This document shows positions 53,644 through 60,767 of a stretch of 60,767 nucleotides of DNA, piece after piece (the stretch's first letter is position 1; every line of letters starts with the position of its first letter). Made by a program: the position numbers and the translations under genes. The DNA lies in assembly GCA_900113995.1 (NCBI GenBank), contig FORK01000003.1, forward strand, positions 1-60,767, read 5' to 3'. The stretch is from Ruminococcaceae bacterium D5 (GTDB lineage Bacteria; Bacillota; Clostridia; Oscillospirales; Ruminococcaceae). The notes beneath the pieces are model-generated. The model saw only the letters and a program-made list of their open reading frames with translations, did not search any database and had not been told where the DNA came from.

Positions 53644-53895
53644 GTGAAATGTCCTTACTGCAGGCAGGAAATGGAACCCGGATATATCCAGTGCCGTAAT
53701 GGCGCTTACTGGAGTGAGAAGAAGAGAAGACTTGCGGCGATTCCGCCGTTGAGAGGAAAGGCGCTGAAGCTTTCGTCAAATGAGACGCCTTTTGCGGTAT
53801 CGGTCGGGGCGTGGCGCTGCTTGGAATGCAAAAAATTTTCAATATTTAGAAATTTTAATGGAACAGAGCGGGAGAAGCAGTCAACTTTCATTTGA
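53644..53895 (+). CDS. Small zinc-ribbon protein (DUF6487-like)
   Basis: 83 residues. Two Cys pairs, CPYC at 3-6 and CLEC at about 60-63, frame a W/Y-rich middle (EMEPGYIQCRNGAYWSEKKR), the pattern of a small family I know as PF20097/DUF6487. Unknown function. GTG start is set by the promoter position and GGGG seven bases upstream; earlier ATGs lie inside the promoter. A truncated duplicate lies just upstream. Confidence 0.75.
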   Translation: MKCPYCRQEMEPGYIQCRNGAYWSEKKRRLAAIPPLRGKALKLSSNETPFAVSVGAWRCLECKKFSIFRNFNGTEREKQSTFI

Positions 53896-53922
53896 CAAAT
53901 TGATTTCTCAGAGGATGGCAAT

Positions 53923-54312
53923 ATGAAAAAAAGAAATCTTTTAGTTGCAGGATTGATGATACTCAGCCTTCTGGCATTGTCCGGATGCAAAAAGGAAGAA
54001 GCAGTATATCTGGGGCTCAACGCGGAAATTATTAAAATCGACATAGAAAACCAGACGCTTTGCGTGAAGGACCCTGATGAATCCGGCGTGTTTGGGGAGG
54101 AATGCGAGATAGACTGCCGCGAAGCAATCGAAAAGCATCGGGTGATTTACTGCAATTATGAAACGCACGATGTGAAGGAGATCAACTGGAAGGATTTACA
54201 GGCTGGCGATGAAATCATGCTGACTCTCAGTGAAACGGAGGTTGCCAAAATCGCGGAAGGCACAGCGGCGAAAACAAATCAGATTCAGCTTGGAACACAG
54301 AGGCTGAATTGA
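53923..54312 (+). CDS. Small lipoprotein, unknown
   Basis: 129 residues with a lipobox (LLALSGC) and a compact mature domain (AEIIKIDIENQTLCVKDPDE; CEIDCREA). The layout of an OB/SH3-like beta barrel with a DLQAGDEIMLTLSE strand pair is suggested, but no family is recognised. It follows the zinc-ribbon gene by 27 bases, probably in one transcript ending at 54341-54410. Confidence 0.75.
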   Translation: MKKRNLLVAGLMILSLLALSGCKKEEAVYLGLNAEIIKIDIENQTLCVKDPDESGVFGEECEIDCREAIEKHRVIYCNYETHDVKEINWKDLQAGDEIMLTLSETEVAKIAEGTAAKTNQIQLGTQRLN

Positions 54313-54340
54313 AGTTTGAGGATATCAGCCTGAAAACCGG

Positions 54341-54410
54341 AAAACCGCTCCGGCGAAGCAGGATGTCTCGGCGTAGAGACAGCCTGCGTTGCCGGAGCGG
54401 TTTTGTTTTT
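54341..54410. terminator. Bidirectional terminator
   Basis: A 14-bp outer stem (54341-54354 with 54391-54404) and inner GTCTC/GAGAC stem, with TTTTGTTTTT on the plus strand. It separates the convergent lipoprotein and desulfidase genes. Confidence 0.85.
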
Positions 54411-54433
54411 CCGGGATATTTGCGGCAATGGGA

Positions 54434-55711
54434 TCAGTTTCCCAGCATGATGTTGAGGATTTCGTTGTCGGTTGCCTTCATTCCTTCGCGCCCCATCCGC
54501 CCGATGTTATAAATGGTATCCTCCACATCCTGATCCACCAGGCCCTCGCCGGGCTGAAAGACGCGGTTGTGCAGGCTCATCTTGACGGCGAGCAGCGCGG
54601 TTTCCAGCGCGGTGGCGATTTTGGCGGCGCAGGAGGATTTGGCCCCGTCGCAGACCATTCCGCCGACCGTGGCAATGGTGTTGGTGATGGTGTCGCGCAG
54701 AACGGTGTAGGGGTAGTCGAGCAGGCAGCAGATGCCGCAGGCCGCGCCGCACGCCGCGCTGACTACCCCGCAGTAGGCTGAAAGGCTGCCGATATAACGT
54801 TTCTGATGGATCGAAATGAGGTTGGCGGCGACCAGTGCCCGCAGAAGCTTTTCGCGCGGAAGCTCCATCCGCTGGGCATAGACGATCACCGGTACGCTGA
54901 CGGTGATCCCCTGATTGCCGCTGCCTGAGTTGATGACCACCGGCAGCGGGCAGCCGCTCATCCGCGCGTCGCTGCCCGCCGCAGCCCAGGCACGGGCCTG
55001 CAGGGTGACTGTGGGGGTATTGAAGCTGTCGAGCAGGATGCGCCCGACCTCCGCGCCGTAGGGATGCTTCAGCCCTTCCTCGCAGATTGCCATGTTATAT
55101 TCGATCTGCGGGGTCAGAATCGATTCAACCTCCGCGATGGGAACAGTGCTGGCGAATTCAAGGATATCCCGCACCGTCAGAAGGGACCGGTCCCCCTTCT
55201 GCCGGAGCTCCTCCTCTGAGATTTCCCGTTTGGGCAGAACACTTTCCCCGTCCTTTTCCATCCGGGTGATATTTTCATGGGTGTTCTGGATTTCCACAAG
55301 TGCCGAATGACCGCCGCCCCAGACCTCCACAACGATGTAGAGGGTGGCGACATTCTGAATCAGCTCACAGGTGCAGAAGCCCTGCGCAAGCAGCGCGCGG
55401 GTCTGCTCGCGGTCTGCATCGGTGACCCCCTCCAATACGGCCAGCTCCCGGTCGGGGTCTCCGCCGACGATGCCAAGAATGGCGGAAACGTCGATGCCGC
55501 GCAGTCCTCCCGAATTCGGAACGGTGACGCCCATGACGTTTTTGACAATGTTTCCGCTGCAGTGGACGGTGCATCGCTCGGGTATTGTGCCGAGCAGTTG
55601 GCGCGCTTTGGCGGCGGCATAGGCGATGGCGATCGGCTCGGTGCAGCCGAGGGCGACAACCAGCTCGGATTTCAGAATGGCAAGATAGTTTTGACAGAGG
55701 AATTTCTGCAT
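54434..55711 (-). CDS. L-cysteine desulfidase-like protein (CyuA/UPF0597)
   Basis: 425 residues. It resembles the serine-dehydratase alpha-like UPF0597/CdsB family, whose studied members split cysteine to pyruvate, ammonia and sulfide with a [4Fe-4S] cluster. Features: ELVVALGCTEPIAIAYAAAKA at about 15-35, HCSGNIVKNVMGVTVPNSGG near 50-70, GSGNQGI near 275 and the Cys-rich CGVVSAACGAACGICC near 325. The ATG at 55711 follows AAAGGA; the open frame continues far upstream but with no family similarity. Confidence 0.88.
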   Translation of the reverse strand: MQKFLCQNYLAILKSELVVALGCTEPIAIAYAAAKARQLLGTIPERCTVHCSGNIVKNVMGVTVPNSGGLRGIDVSAILGIVGGDPDRELAVLEGVTDADREQTRALLAQGFCTCELIQNVATLYIVVEVWGGGHSALVEIQNTHENITRMEKDGESVLPKREISEEELRQKGDRSLLTVRDILEFASTVPIAEVESILTPQIEYNMAICEEGLKHPYGAEVGRILLDSFNTPTVTLQARAWAAAGSDARMSGCPLPVVINSGSGNQGITVSVPVIVYAQRMELPREKLLRALVAANLISIHQKRYIGSLSAYCGVVSAACGAACGICCLLDYPYTVLRDTITNTIATVGGMVCDGAKSSCAAKIATALETALLAVKMSLHNRVFQPGEGLVDQDVEDTIYNIGRMGREGMKATDNEILNIMLGN

Positions 55712-55778
55712 TGCAGCGTCCTTTCTATGTATGAAGGGATTTGACGGAGTGCCGGGCTCTCTTTTTCGTGTGGCCTGC

Positions 55779-55815
55779 AAAAAGCCCCCGCGCCGCGGCA
55801 AACGGGCGCGGGGGC
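55779..55815 (-). terminator. Intrinsic terminator of pckG and the 44-aa gene
   Basis: An 11-bp GC stem (55784-55794 with 55805-55815) followed on the minus strand by TTTTT. Confidence 0.85.
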
Positions 55816-55836
55816 CTGCCAAAGCAGGAAACAGGC

Positions 55837-55971
55837 TCAGTCCCGCCCGGCCAGAATCATGGCCGAGACGCAGCTGAGTACAAAACAGGCACAGCCAACA
55901 CAGACGGTGACGATCCCGAGGATCGCCCGCCAGCGCAGACGGCTTAAAGATACCCTTTCGGAGTCTATCAT
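55837..55971 (-). CDS. 44-residue single-TM protein downstream of pckG
   Basis: ATG at 55971, stop at 55839-55837, 21 bases after the pckG stop and before the terminator. A basic start (MIDSERVSLSRLRWR) precedes one Cys-rich hydrophobic helix (IVTVCVGCACFVLSCV). The ribosome site (GTGAGGAAA) is fair. No family recognised; a real microprotein is plausible from position and composition. Confidence 0.5.
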   Translation of the reverse strand: MIDSERVSLSRLRWRAILGIVTVCVGCACFVLSCVSAMILAGRD

Positions 55972-55992
55972 CGTTTTCCTCACCATTTCCAG

Positions 55993-57753
55993 TTAACCCA
56001 GGCGCTTCTTGAGGGCTTCCAGCTGAGCCTTCAGCTCCTTGGGCAGCTTGTCGCCGAACTTGGCATAGAACTGCTCGACGCTTTCCATATCCTCGCGCCA
56101 AAGGGCGGGATCGACCTCGAGAATTTCCGCCAGCTGCTCCTTCGAGAAGTCCAGACCGTCAAGGTTGATATCATCGGGGGTAGGCTCATAGCCGATCGCC
56201 GTTTCCACCGCGTTGGCAGTGCCGTCGGCGCGGCCGAGAATCCACATGATGACACGCATGTTGTCGCCGAAACCGGGCCAGATGAAGTGGCCCTCATCGT
56301 CGAGGCGGAACCAGTTGACATTGAAGATCTTCGGGGCCTTGTCGCCCAGCTTCTTGCCCATCTCGAGCCAGTGCTGCCAGTAGTCGCCCATGTTATAGCC
56401 GCAGAAGGGCAGCATTGCCATCGGGTCGCGGCGGACAACGCCGACCTTGCCGGTTGTGGCAGCGGTCGTCTCGGAGGCCATGATCGAGCCGACGAAAACG
56501 CCATGCTCCCAGTCGCGGGCCTGATAGACCAGCGGAGCGGTCTTAGCCCGGCGTCCGCCAAAGATGATCGCATCGATCGGCACGCCCTGCGGGTCGTTGA
56601 ACTTGTCGCTGATGACCGGGCAGTTCTCAGCCGGCGCGGTGAAGCGGGAGTTGGGATGAGCAGCCTTTACTTCCATATCGGGGTTCCAGGGATTTCCCTT
56701 CCAATCAAGCGCGTTCTTGGGCGGGTTCTTATCCAGCCCTTCCCACCAGACGGTATTGTCGTCGAGGTTGAGCGCGACATTGGTGAAGATGGTGTTGCGG
56801 GTGGTGGTGGCCAGCGCGTTGGGGTTGGACTTGGCGTTGGTTCCGGGCGCGACGCCGAAGAAGCCCTTTTCGGCGTTGATCGCGTAGAGACGTCCATCCT
56901 CGCCGATGCGCATCCAGGCGATGTCGTCGCCGACGCACCAGGCCTTATAGCCCTTTTCCTGATAGATCTCAGGCGGGATCAGCATGGCAAGGTTGGTCTT
57001 TCCGCAGGCCGACGGGAAAGCGGCGGCCACATAGCGGGTATTGCCCTGCGGGTCTTGGATGCCGAGAATCATCATATGCTCGGCCATCCATCCTTCGGTC
57101 TTTGCTTGGTAGGAAGCGATGCGCAGCGCAAAGCACTTCTTGCCCATCAGCGCGTTGCCGCCGTAGCCCGAATTGATCGACCAGATGGCGTTGTCTTCGG
57201 GGAAATGGCAGATGTAGCGCTTGGCGGGATCCAGCTCGGCCTTGGAATGCAGGCAGCGGACCCAGTCGTTCGACTGCCCCAGCTCATCGAGGGCGCACTG
57301 GCCCGCGCGGGTCATGATAAGCATCGAAAGGGTGACGTAGATCGAATCGGTCACCTCAACGCCGATTTTGGCGGAGGGTGAGCCGAGCGGTCCCATCACG
57401 AAGGGAATCACGTACATGGTGCGGCCCTTCATGCAGCCGTCATAAAGCTTGCGCAGGGTCGGATAGGCCTCTTTGGGATCAAACCAGTTATTGGTCGGGC
57501 CGGCATCTTCTTTCCTCCGGCAGCAGATGAAGGTGCGGTCCTCGACGCGGGCGACGTCGTTGACGTCGGAGCGGTGCAGCACACAGCCGGGCAGCTTGTC
57601 CTGATTGAGGGGAATCAGCTCGCCGGTACCGAACGCTTCCTGCCGGAGCGTATCAGCCTGCTTGTCGCTGCCGTCAATCCATAAAACATGGTCCGGCTTG
57701 CACAGGGCGACCGCTTCGTCGACCCAGGTCAGAACAGTCTTGTTCGTTGTCAT
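55993..57753 (-). CDS. pckG: Phosphoenolpyruvate carboxykinase (GTP)
   Basis: 586 residues, typical length. Interconverts oxaloacetate and PEP with GTP/GDP. Signatures: substrate Arg region RRKEDAGPTNNW near 80, the P-loop FPSACGKTNLAM near residue 248, GDDIAWMRI near 275 with the metal-binding Asp, FGVAPGTN near 300 and FGGRRAKTAPLVY near 400. In fermenters it can run toward oxaloacetate with energy gain. Promoter at 57820-57848; GGGAGG eight bases before ATG. Confidence 0.97.
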   Translation of the reverse strand: MTTNKTVLTWVDEAVALCKPDHVLWIDGSDKQADTLRQEAFGTGELIPLNQDKLPGCVLHRSDVNDVARVEDRTFICCRRKEDAGPTNNWFDPKEAYPTLRKLYDGCMKGRTMYVIPFVMGPLGSPSAKIGVEVTDSIYVTLSMLIMTRAGQCALDELGQSNDWVRCLHSKAELDPAKRYICHFPEDNAIWSINSGYGGNALMGKKCFALRIASYQAKTEGWMAEHMMILGIQDPQGNTRYVAAAFPSACGKTNLAMLIPPEIYQEKGYKAWCVGDDIAWMRIGEDGRLYAINAEKGFFGVAPGTNAKSNPNALATTTRNTIFTNVALNLDDNTVWWEGLDKNPPKNALDWKGNPWNPDMEVKAAHPNSRFTAPAENCPVISDKFNDPQGVPIDAIIFGGRRAKTAPLVYQARDWEHGVFVGSIMASETTAATTGKVGVVRRDPMAMLPFCGYNMGDYWQHWLEMGKKLGDKAPKIFNVNWFRLDDEGHFIWPGFGDNMRVIMWILGRADGTANAVETAIGYEPTPDDINLDGLDFSKEQLAEILEVDPALWREDMESVEQFYAKFGDKLPKELKAQLEALKKRLG

Positions 57754-57819
57754 TACAGTTGCCTCCCAGTCATTTCAGAATCGTTGACTGCCGTCGCAAA
57801 GTTGGACGACACTATCCCT

Positions 57820-57848
57820 ATTATAGCCATACCGGAGAAAAATAGCAA
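57820..57848 (-). promoter_or_regulatory. Promoter of pckG
   Basis: TTGCTA (57848-57843), 17 bases, TATAAT (57825-57820), 66 bases before the start. The stretch 57849-58090 has no supported gene. Confidence 0.7.
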
Positions 57849-58090
57849 TGAAATGTAAGAGAATTTCCACTCTTTTCGCTCCGGAGCGGAAACCGGCGCT
57901 GCCGGACAGATTTTGGACGGGGAGTCCGGCTTTGAAAGCTGAAGACGGAAAAAGCGCAGACAGCCCTGACGTGGTTTTGCGGGTGTGTCAAATCCGGTCC
58001 CCCGCATTGTTCGGCGCGCTTTCCCCCGCAAAAGGACGGGCAAAATCAACCGGCCCGTCTGGCGGCGGACGCTGCCGGAGAACAGGAAGA

Positions 58091-58139
58091 CAGCCGGGAT
58101 TGAGGATTTTCCTCCATGATCCCGGCTGCTTTTTTGATT
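58091..58139. terminator. Terminator between the 150-aa gene and pckG
   Basis: A 10-bp stem CAGCCGGGAT/ATCCCGGCTG (58091-58100 with 58119-58128) with an inner GAGGA/TCCTC pair. The T-run (CTTTTTTGATTTTT) is on the plus strand; on the minus strand the tail is weaker. Confidence 0.65.
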
Positions 58140-58181
58140 TTTCGTCGAAAAGCCGCGGCCTCGGGGCGTCTTTTGTTTTGG

Positions 58182-58634
58182 TTATTTTCCGTCCGCCTCG
58201 TCAAGCGCGGCGGTGGCGCTTTCCACCGTTTCCTCCTGCACGCCGTCCTGCGCCGGGGCGTCCTCCCGCGCCGGCTCAAAGGAGGCGTCGAAGCTCAGCG
58301 GCTGTTCCGCGCTGCCGGACAGGCCGGACGAAACGGTATATTCCGCGGCGTCCCGTTCGGATTTGTGCTGGGAGATTTCCTCGTCGATCTCCTCGATCTG
58401 CTGGTAGAGCAGGTCGATGTCCCGGCAGTAGTCGAGCATTTCCTCCGGCAGCGATTCACCGGCCTTTGCCTTGCTGTAGCAGTAGCGTCCGATTGCGGCA
58501 TAGACCCCTTCAATTTGTTTTTCAAGCCCGGCGCGGTCGATGCCGAGTTTCGTGATCTGGACCTGTTCGCCCGCCTTTTTGGCAGTGGTCGATGCGATAT
58601 TCCCAAGCACCTTGCCGATTTTTTCAAAAGCCAT
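58182..58634 (-). CDS. Hypothetical coiled-coil protein
   Basis: 150 residues. Starts MAFEKIGKVLGNIASTTAKK; two helical segments (about 30-60 and 70-105) with IDLLYQQIEEIDEEIS coiled coil, then an acidic Pro/Ala/Glu-rich tail. No membrane segment. Family not recognised. The ATG at 58634 is set by AGGAGG eight bases upstream. Confidence 0.7.
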   Translation of the reverse strand: MAFEKIGKVLGNIASTTAKKAGEQVQITKLGIDRAGLEKQIEGVYAAIGRYCYSKAKAGESLPEEMLDYCRDIDLLYQQIEEIDEEISQHKSERDAAEYTVSSGLSGSAEQPLSFDASFEPAREDAPAQDGVQEETVESATAALDEADGK

Positions 58635-58776
58635 CACGTCATCCTCCTGACAGGGCCGGCCGTCATCCGGCCGGAGCATTGATTTGAATGTAGGTATCAT
58701 ACCACAAATTTTCGCAAAAAGAAACGAAAAAAGATGAACAACCACCCCGGAGGCGCCGTTTCCCGTTTGCCGCCGC

Positions 58777-59649
58777 TCATTCAATTCCGATCTGCTTCAT
58801 AAACTTTTCGGTGGAGATGCCGCCCGCCCGGTTGAAGCGCCCGAGGGAAAAGAGCACCTCGGGGTTGTTCCCGATTCGGTTGACCTTCTCCGTGCAGGTA
58901 AGGAGGACGGTAAAACCCATTTCGCGCAGAATCGGCACCGATTCGGGGCTGATATGCCCATAAGGATAGGCATAGGTGGTGGGAAGAATACCGCAGTATT
59001 CCTCGAGCAGCGACTGTGTGCGGCCGGCATCCTCCACCAGTGCGTTGTAGTAATCGGCGGCGCTCTCTCCGGTTTTTCGCTTTGCCCCCCTGCGCGGAGA
59101 CTGCCGGTGCATGTCGTAGGAGTGATTGGCGATCTCGACCCGTCCGGAATCCGCCAGCAGGGTAATATCGGCCCAGGTCAGATGGGCGTAGGCCGGATTG
59201 GGGTCGGGCTTCTCCGAAAACTTCTCGGAATAGGAGCCAACGACGGCGATGACCGCCTTCATATCGTATTGCTCGAGCAGCGGTAGGACATAGGTGAGAT
59301 TGTTGAGATAACCGTCGTCAAGGGAAATGATGACAGGTTTTTCCGGCAGCCGGCCGCCGCGGTTGACGATGCCGGCCAGCTCTGCCGGAAGAATGGCGGT
59401 ATATCCGTGACCGGAGAGATAGGCAAGATCCTCTTCGATCGTATGAGGGCTGACGATGTACTTCCCGGACCTTTTTTCATCCCGAAGCACGCTGTGGTAC
59501 ATGAGGATCGGCAACTCCGTTCCCTGCGAATCGGCGGCGAGCGGGTCCGGCAGCTTTGTCGAGGCGCCGATCAGCAGGGCGGCCAGCAGGAACACCGCCG
59601 CGCCGCGTATCCCCAGCACGACGCAGGCGAAGGGATGCGGGCGTCTCAT
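58777..59649 (-). CDS. Membrane-anchored polysaccharide deacetylase
   Basis: 290 residues. One N-terminal hydrophobic anchor (about 9-30), then a NodB-fold domain: ILMYHSVL near 48, the metal motif SLDDGYLNN near 110, HSYDMH near 175 (the HxxxH-type ligands), and PYGHISPES near 225. It removes acetyl groups from an extracellular glycan. ATG overlaps the end of the catalase-fold gene by four bases (ATGA), so the two are made together. Confidence 0.9.
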   Translation of the reverse strand: MRRPHPFACVVLGIRGAAVFLLAALLIGASTKLPDPLAADSQGTELPILMYHSVLRDEKRSGKYIVSPHTIEEDLAYLSGHGYTAILPAELAGIVNRGGRLPEKPVIISLDDGYLNNLTYVLPLLEQYDMKAVIAVVGSYSEKFSEKPDPNPAYAHLTWADITLLADSGRVEIANHSYDMHRQSPRRGAKRKTGESAADYYNALVEDAGRTQSLLEEYCGILPTTYAYPYGHISPESVPILREMGFTVLLTCTEKVNRIGNNPEVLFSLGRFNRAGGISTEKFMKQIGIE

Positions 59650-60767
59650 CCCCCGAGCGCCGCCGTCAGCGCCTGACCGAATCCGAGATCGGCTTTCGTA
59701 AAGAGGATCAGAATCTCTTCCAGCAGTTCGGCGGGAAGCTGCATCAGTTCATCGCAGAGATTATCGATTAAGCGCCTGCGCTCCCGTTCGCTCAGTTCGC
59801 GGAGATGATCCCCCGCTTGTGAAAGCTCTCTGCCTTCGGCAGGCAGAGCCGGAGGCGCCGCCTCGATCCCGTCAATCAGATGGGAGGCGTCGAACCGTTC
59901 GGCGTCGAGATCCGGGTGAATCCTCTCCGGCAGCCGGTTGAGGGTCATCAGTCCTATCCGGCGCGGCGGAGCGATCTCCTGCGGCCAGATCAGAGTGGGA
60001 TCGTAAGGGTCGAACGGGAGAGAGCGGTTCGGCTCCAGAAGCTGAACCGCCAGCTCATACTGCGGCAATTCGCCCCGCGTGACAGCGGTGACAAAGTCCC
60101 GGGCCACCGCGTCGGGATCGTAACCGCAGAGCTCCTCGGACTCAAAGCGGGTGAGGGTCTGGGGCCGTTGGCGGGAAAGCCAGCAGCAGCGCGCGAGGCG
60201 TGTTTCACCGCGTGAGTTGGTCCAGACTGCCGGAGAGCAGAATCCGTCGATTGCGCGGTAGCTGCCAATGGTGCCAAGATCGGAATAAAGCCAGACGGCG
60301 GCATTGAGTGCCACCGGATTTTCTGCGACATACTCCCAGAAGCGCGAGCGGCTTCGCAGTCCGGTGGCCGGATCGGCGCGGGTTGTGGCGCAGCAGGCCA
60401 GCACTGCTTGCTGTTCACATCCGACCGTTACCGGCAGATGCTGTCCAAGCAGGTCGTACTCCCCTTTTTTGCAGAAAAATTTGACCGAAAAGCTCCTGCG
60501 GCAGCGGGAGGCGTCGGCGCCTCCATCCGGCAGATCGGCGGCAAAACGGGCGAGAACCTCCACCGATTCTCCCGGATTTTGCAGGAAGGCGGCTTTTGTG
60601 AGGTGGCCGAGCTTTTCATAGGGCCGGAAGGTTCCATAGGCGCCGATGCATTTTTCGTATTCGGTGTGACCGCAGCAAAGTCCCCGATGCTCCGGACTGC
60701 AAGCCGAAAGAATGGGGGGAACTTCGCAGGGCTCGGCAGGCAGCGCGGGGGTCGGCAGGGGAAGCGG
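59646..60767 (-). CDS. Catalase-fold protein lacking catalytic and haem motifs (N-terminus off the edge)
   Basis: 374 codons, open at the right edge. The backbone follows catalase closely: RSFSVKFFCKKGEYDLLGQH for R-FAVKFYTEEGN-DLVGNN, WLYSDLGTIGSYRAIDGF, RDFVTAVTRGELPQYELAVQ, LPFDPYDPTLIWP and LMTLNRLPE. The catalytic residues are changed: the VVHA His is Tyr (EYEKCIGAYG), the NN of VGNN is QH, and the RxFxY haem-Tyr segment is deleted; the end matches the catalase-related helical domain (ELMQLPAELLEEILILFTKAD). The visible N-terminal part has five Cys, including CCGHTEYEKC. It may bind another cofactor. Cotranslated with the deacetylase. Confidence 0.75.
   Translation of the reverse strand, partial: PLPLPTPALPAEPCEVPPILSACSPEHRGLCCGHTEYEKCIGAYGTFRPYEKLGHLTKAAFLQNPGESVEVLARFAADLPDGGADASRCRRSFSVKFFCKKGEYDLLGQHLPVTVGCEQQAVLACCATTRADPATGLRSRSRFWEYVAENPVALNAAVWLYSDLGTIGSYRAIDGFCSPAVWTNSRGETRLARCCWLSRQRPQTLTRFESEELCGYDPDAVARDFVTAVTRGELPQYELAVQLLEPNRSLPFDPYDPTLIWPQEIAPPRRIGLMTLNRLPERIHPDLDAERFDASHLIDGIEAAPPALPAEGRELSQAGDHLRELSERERRRLIDNLCDELMQLPAELLEEILILFTKADLGFGQALTAALGG

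Noticed and set aside
57848..58555. Plus-strand frame of about 235 codons
   Set aside because: Pro/Arg-rich low-complexity translation, spans a terminator and runs opposite a supported gene.

Overview
The window looks like chromosome of an anaerobic, spore-forming member of the Clostridia. The reasons are an alpha/beta small acid-soluble spore protein, a spoVAC-spoVAD-spoVAE cluster beside a CwlJ/SleB-type cortex hydrolase and a GerQ-like protein, a complete bacterial V-type (NtpK-like) ATPase operon, GTP-dependent PEP carboxykinase, and gut-Firmicute mobile DNA. Host genes are visibly GC-rich. Placement in the Oscillospiraceae/Ruminococcaceae is an inference from gene content. No rRNA, tRNA or CRISPR array was seen.

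Layout. 1-760: the 5' end of an McrA/McrB-like N-terminal-domain gene leaving the left edge, then sparse DNA with a terminator. 758-2317: AbgT-family transporter. 2435-2675: a non-coding stretch with nested long-range pairing. 2796-11464: nine-gene V-ATPase operon (minus strand), whose c-subunit keeps the Na+ ligands of Enterococcus NtpK. 11836-16641: SASP gene and a 1421-residue secreted repeat protein. 17319-24218: a DUF6305-like lipoprotein bracketed by a 130-bp inverted repeat, two tandem gamma-glutamyltranspeptidase lipoproteins, and a divergent two-component system. 24305-35329: an 11-kb integrative mobilizable element (large serine recombinase, TnpW, MobA/MobL relaxase, two DUF3847 proteins, HTH and sigma-like regulators) carrying an AT-rich cargo operon of one XRE regulator plus four membrane proteins that each carry a zinc ribbon. 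It sits inside the terminator of the two-component operon.

35360-39686: operon of a second DUF6305-like lipoprotein, a DctM-like permease, a 47-residue membrane protein and two aspartoacylase/succinylglutamate-desuccinylase-fold hydrolases. 40242-45971: TAXI-TRAP binding protein, fused TRAP permease, LytS/YesM-type kinase and YesN-type regulator. 45978-48874: serC, serA, mgtC-like. 48979-52077: a decayed serine-hydrolase fragment, the spoVA cluster and a divergent cwlJ/gerQ pair. 52127-54410: long hairpins, about 64-bp tandem repeats, a rhomboid protease, a partially duplicated zinc-ribbon gene and a small lipoprotein. 54434-60767: CyuA-like cysteine desulfidase, a 44-residue membrane protein, pckG, a hypothetical protein, a polysaccharide deacetylase and a catalase-fold protein lacking the catalytic and haem-ligand motifs.

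How the parts may work together (inference): AbgT, two GGTs, two aspartoacylase-type hydrolases and TRAP-type permeases suggest scavenging of N-acyl or gamma-glutamyl amino-acid conjugates, with two sensor systems reading external supply. The V-ATPase would manage Na+ gradients that can drive such uptake. The best candidate for an undescribed system is the zinc-ribbon cargo operon at 28907-33155; the DUF6305/DctM/47-aa/hydrolase operon is second.
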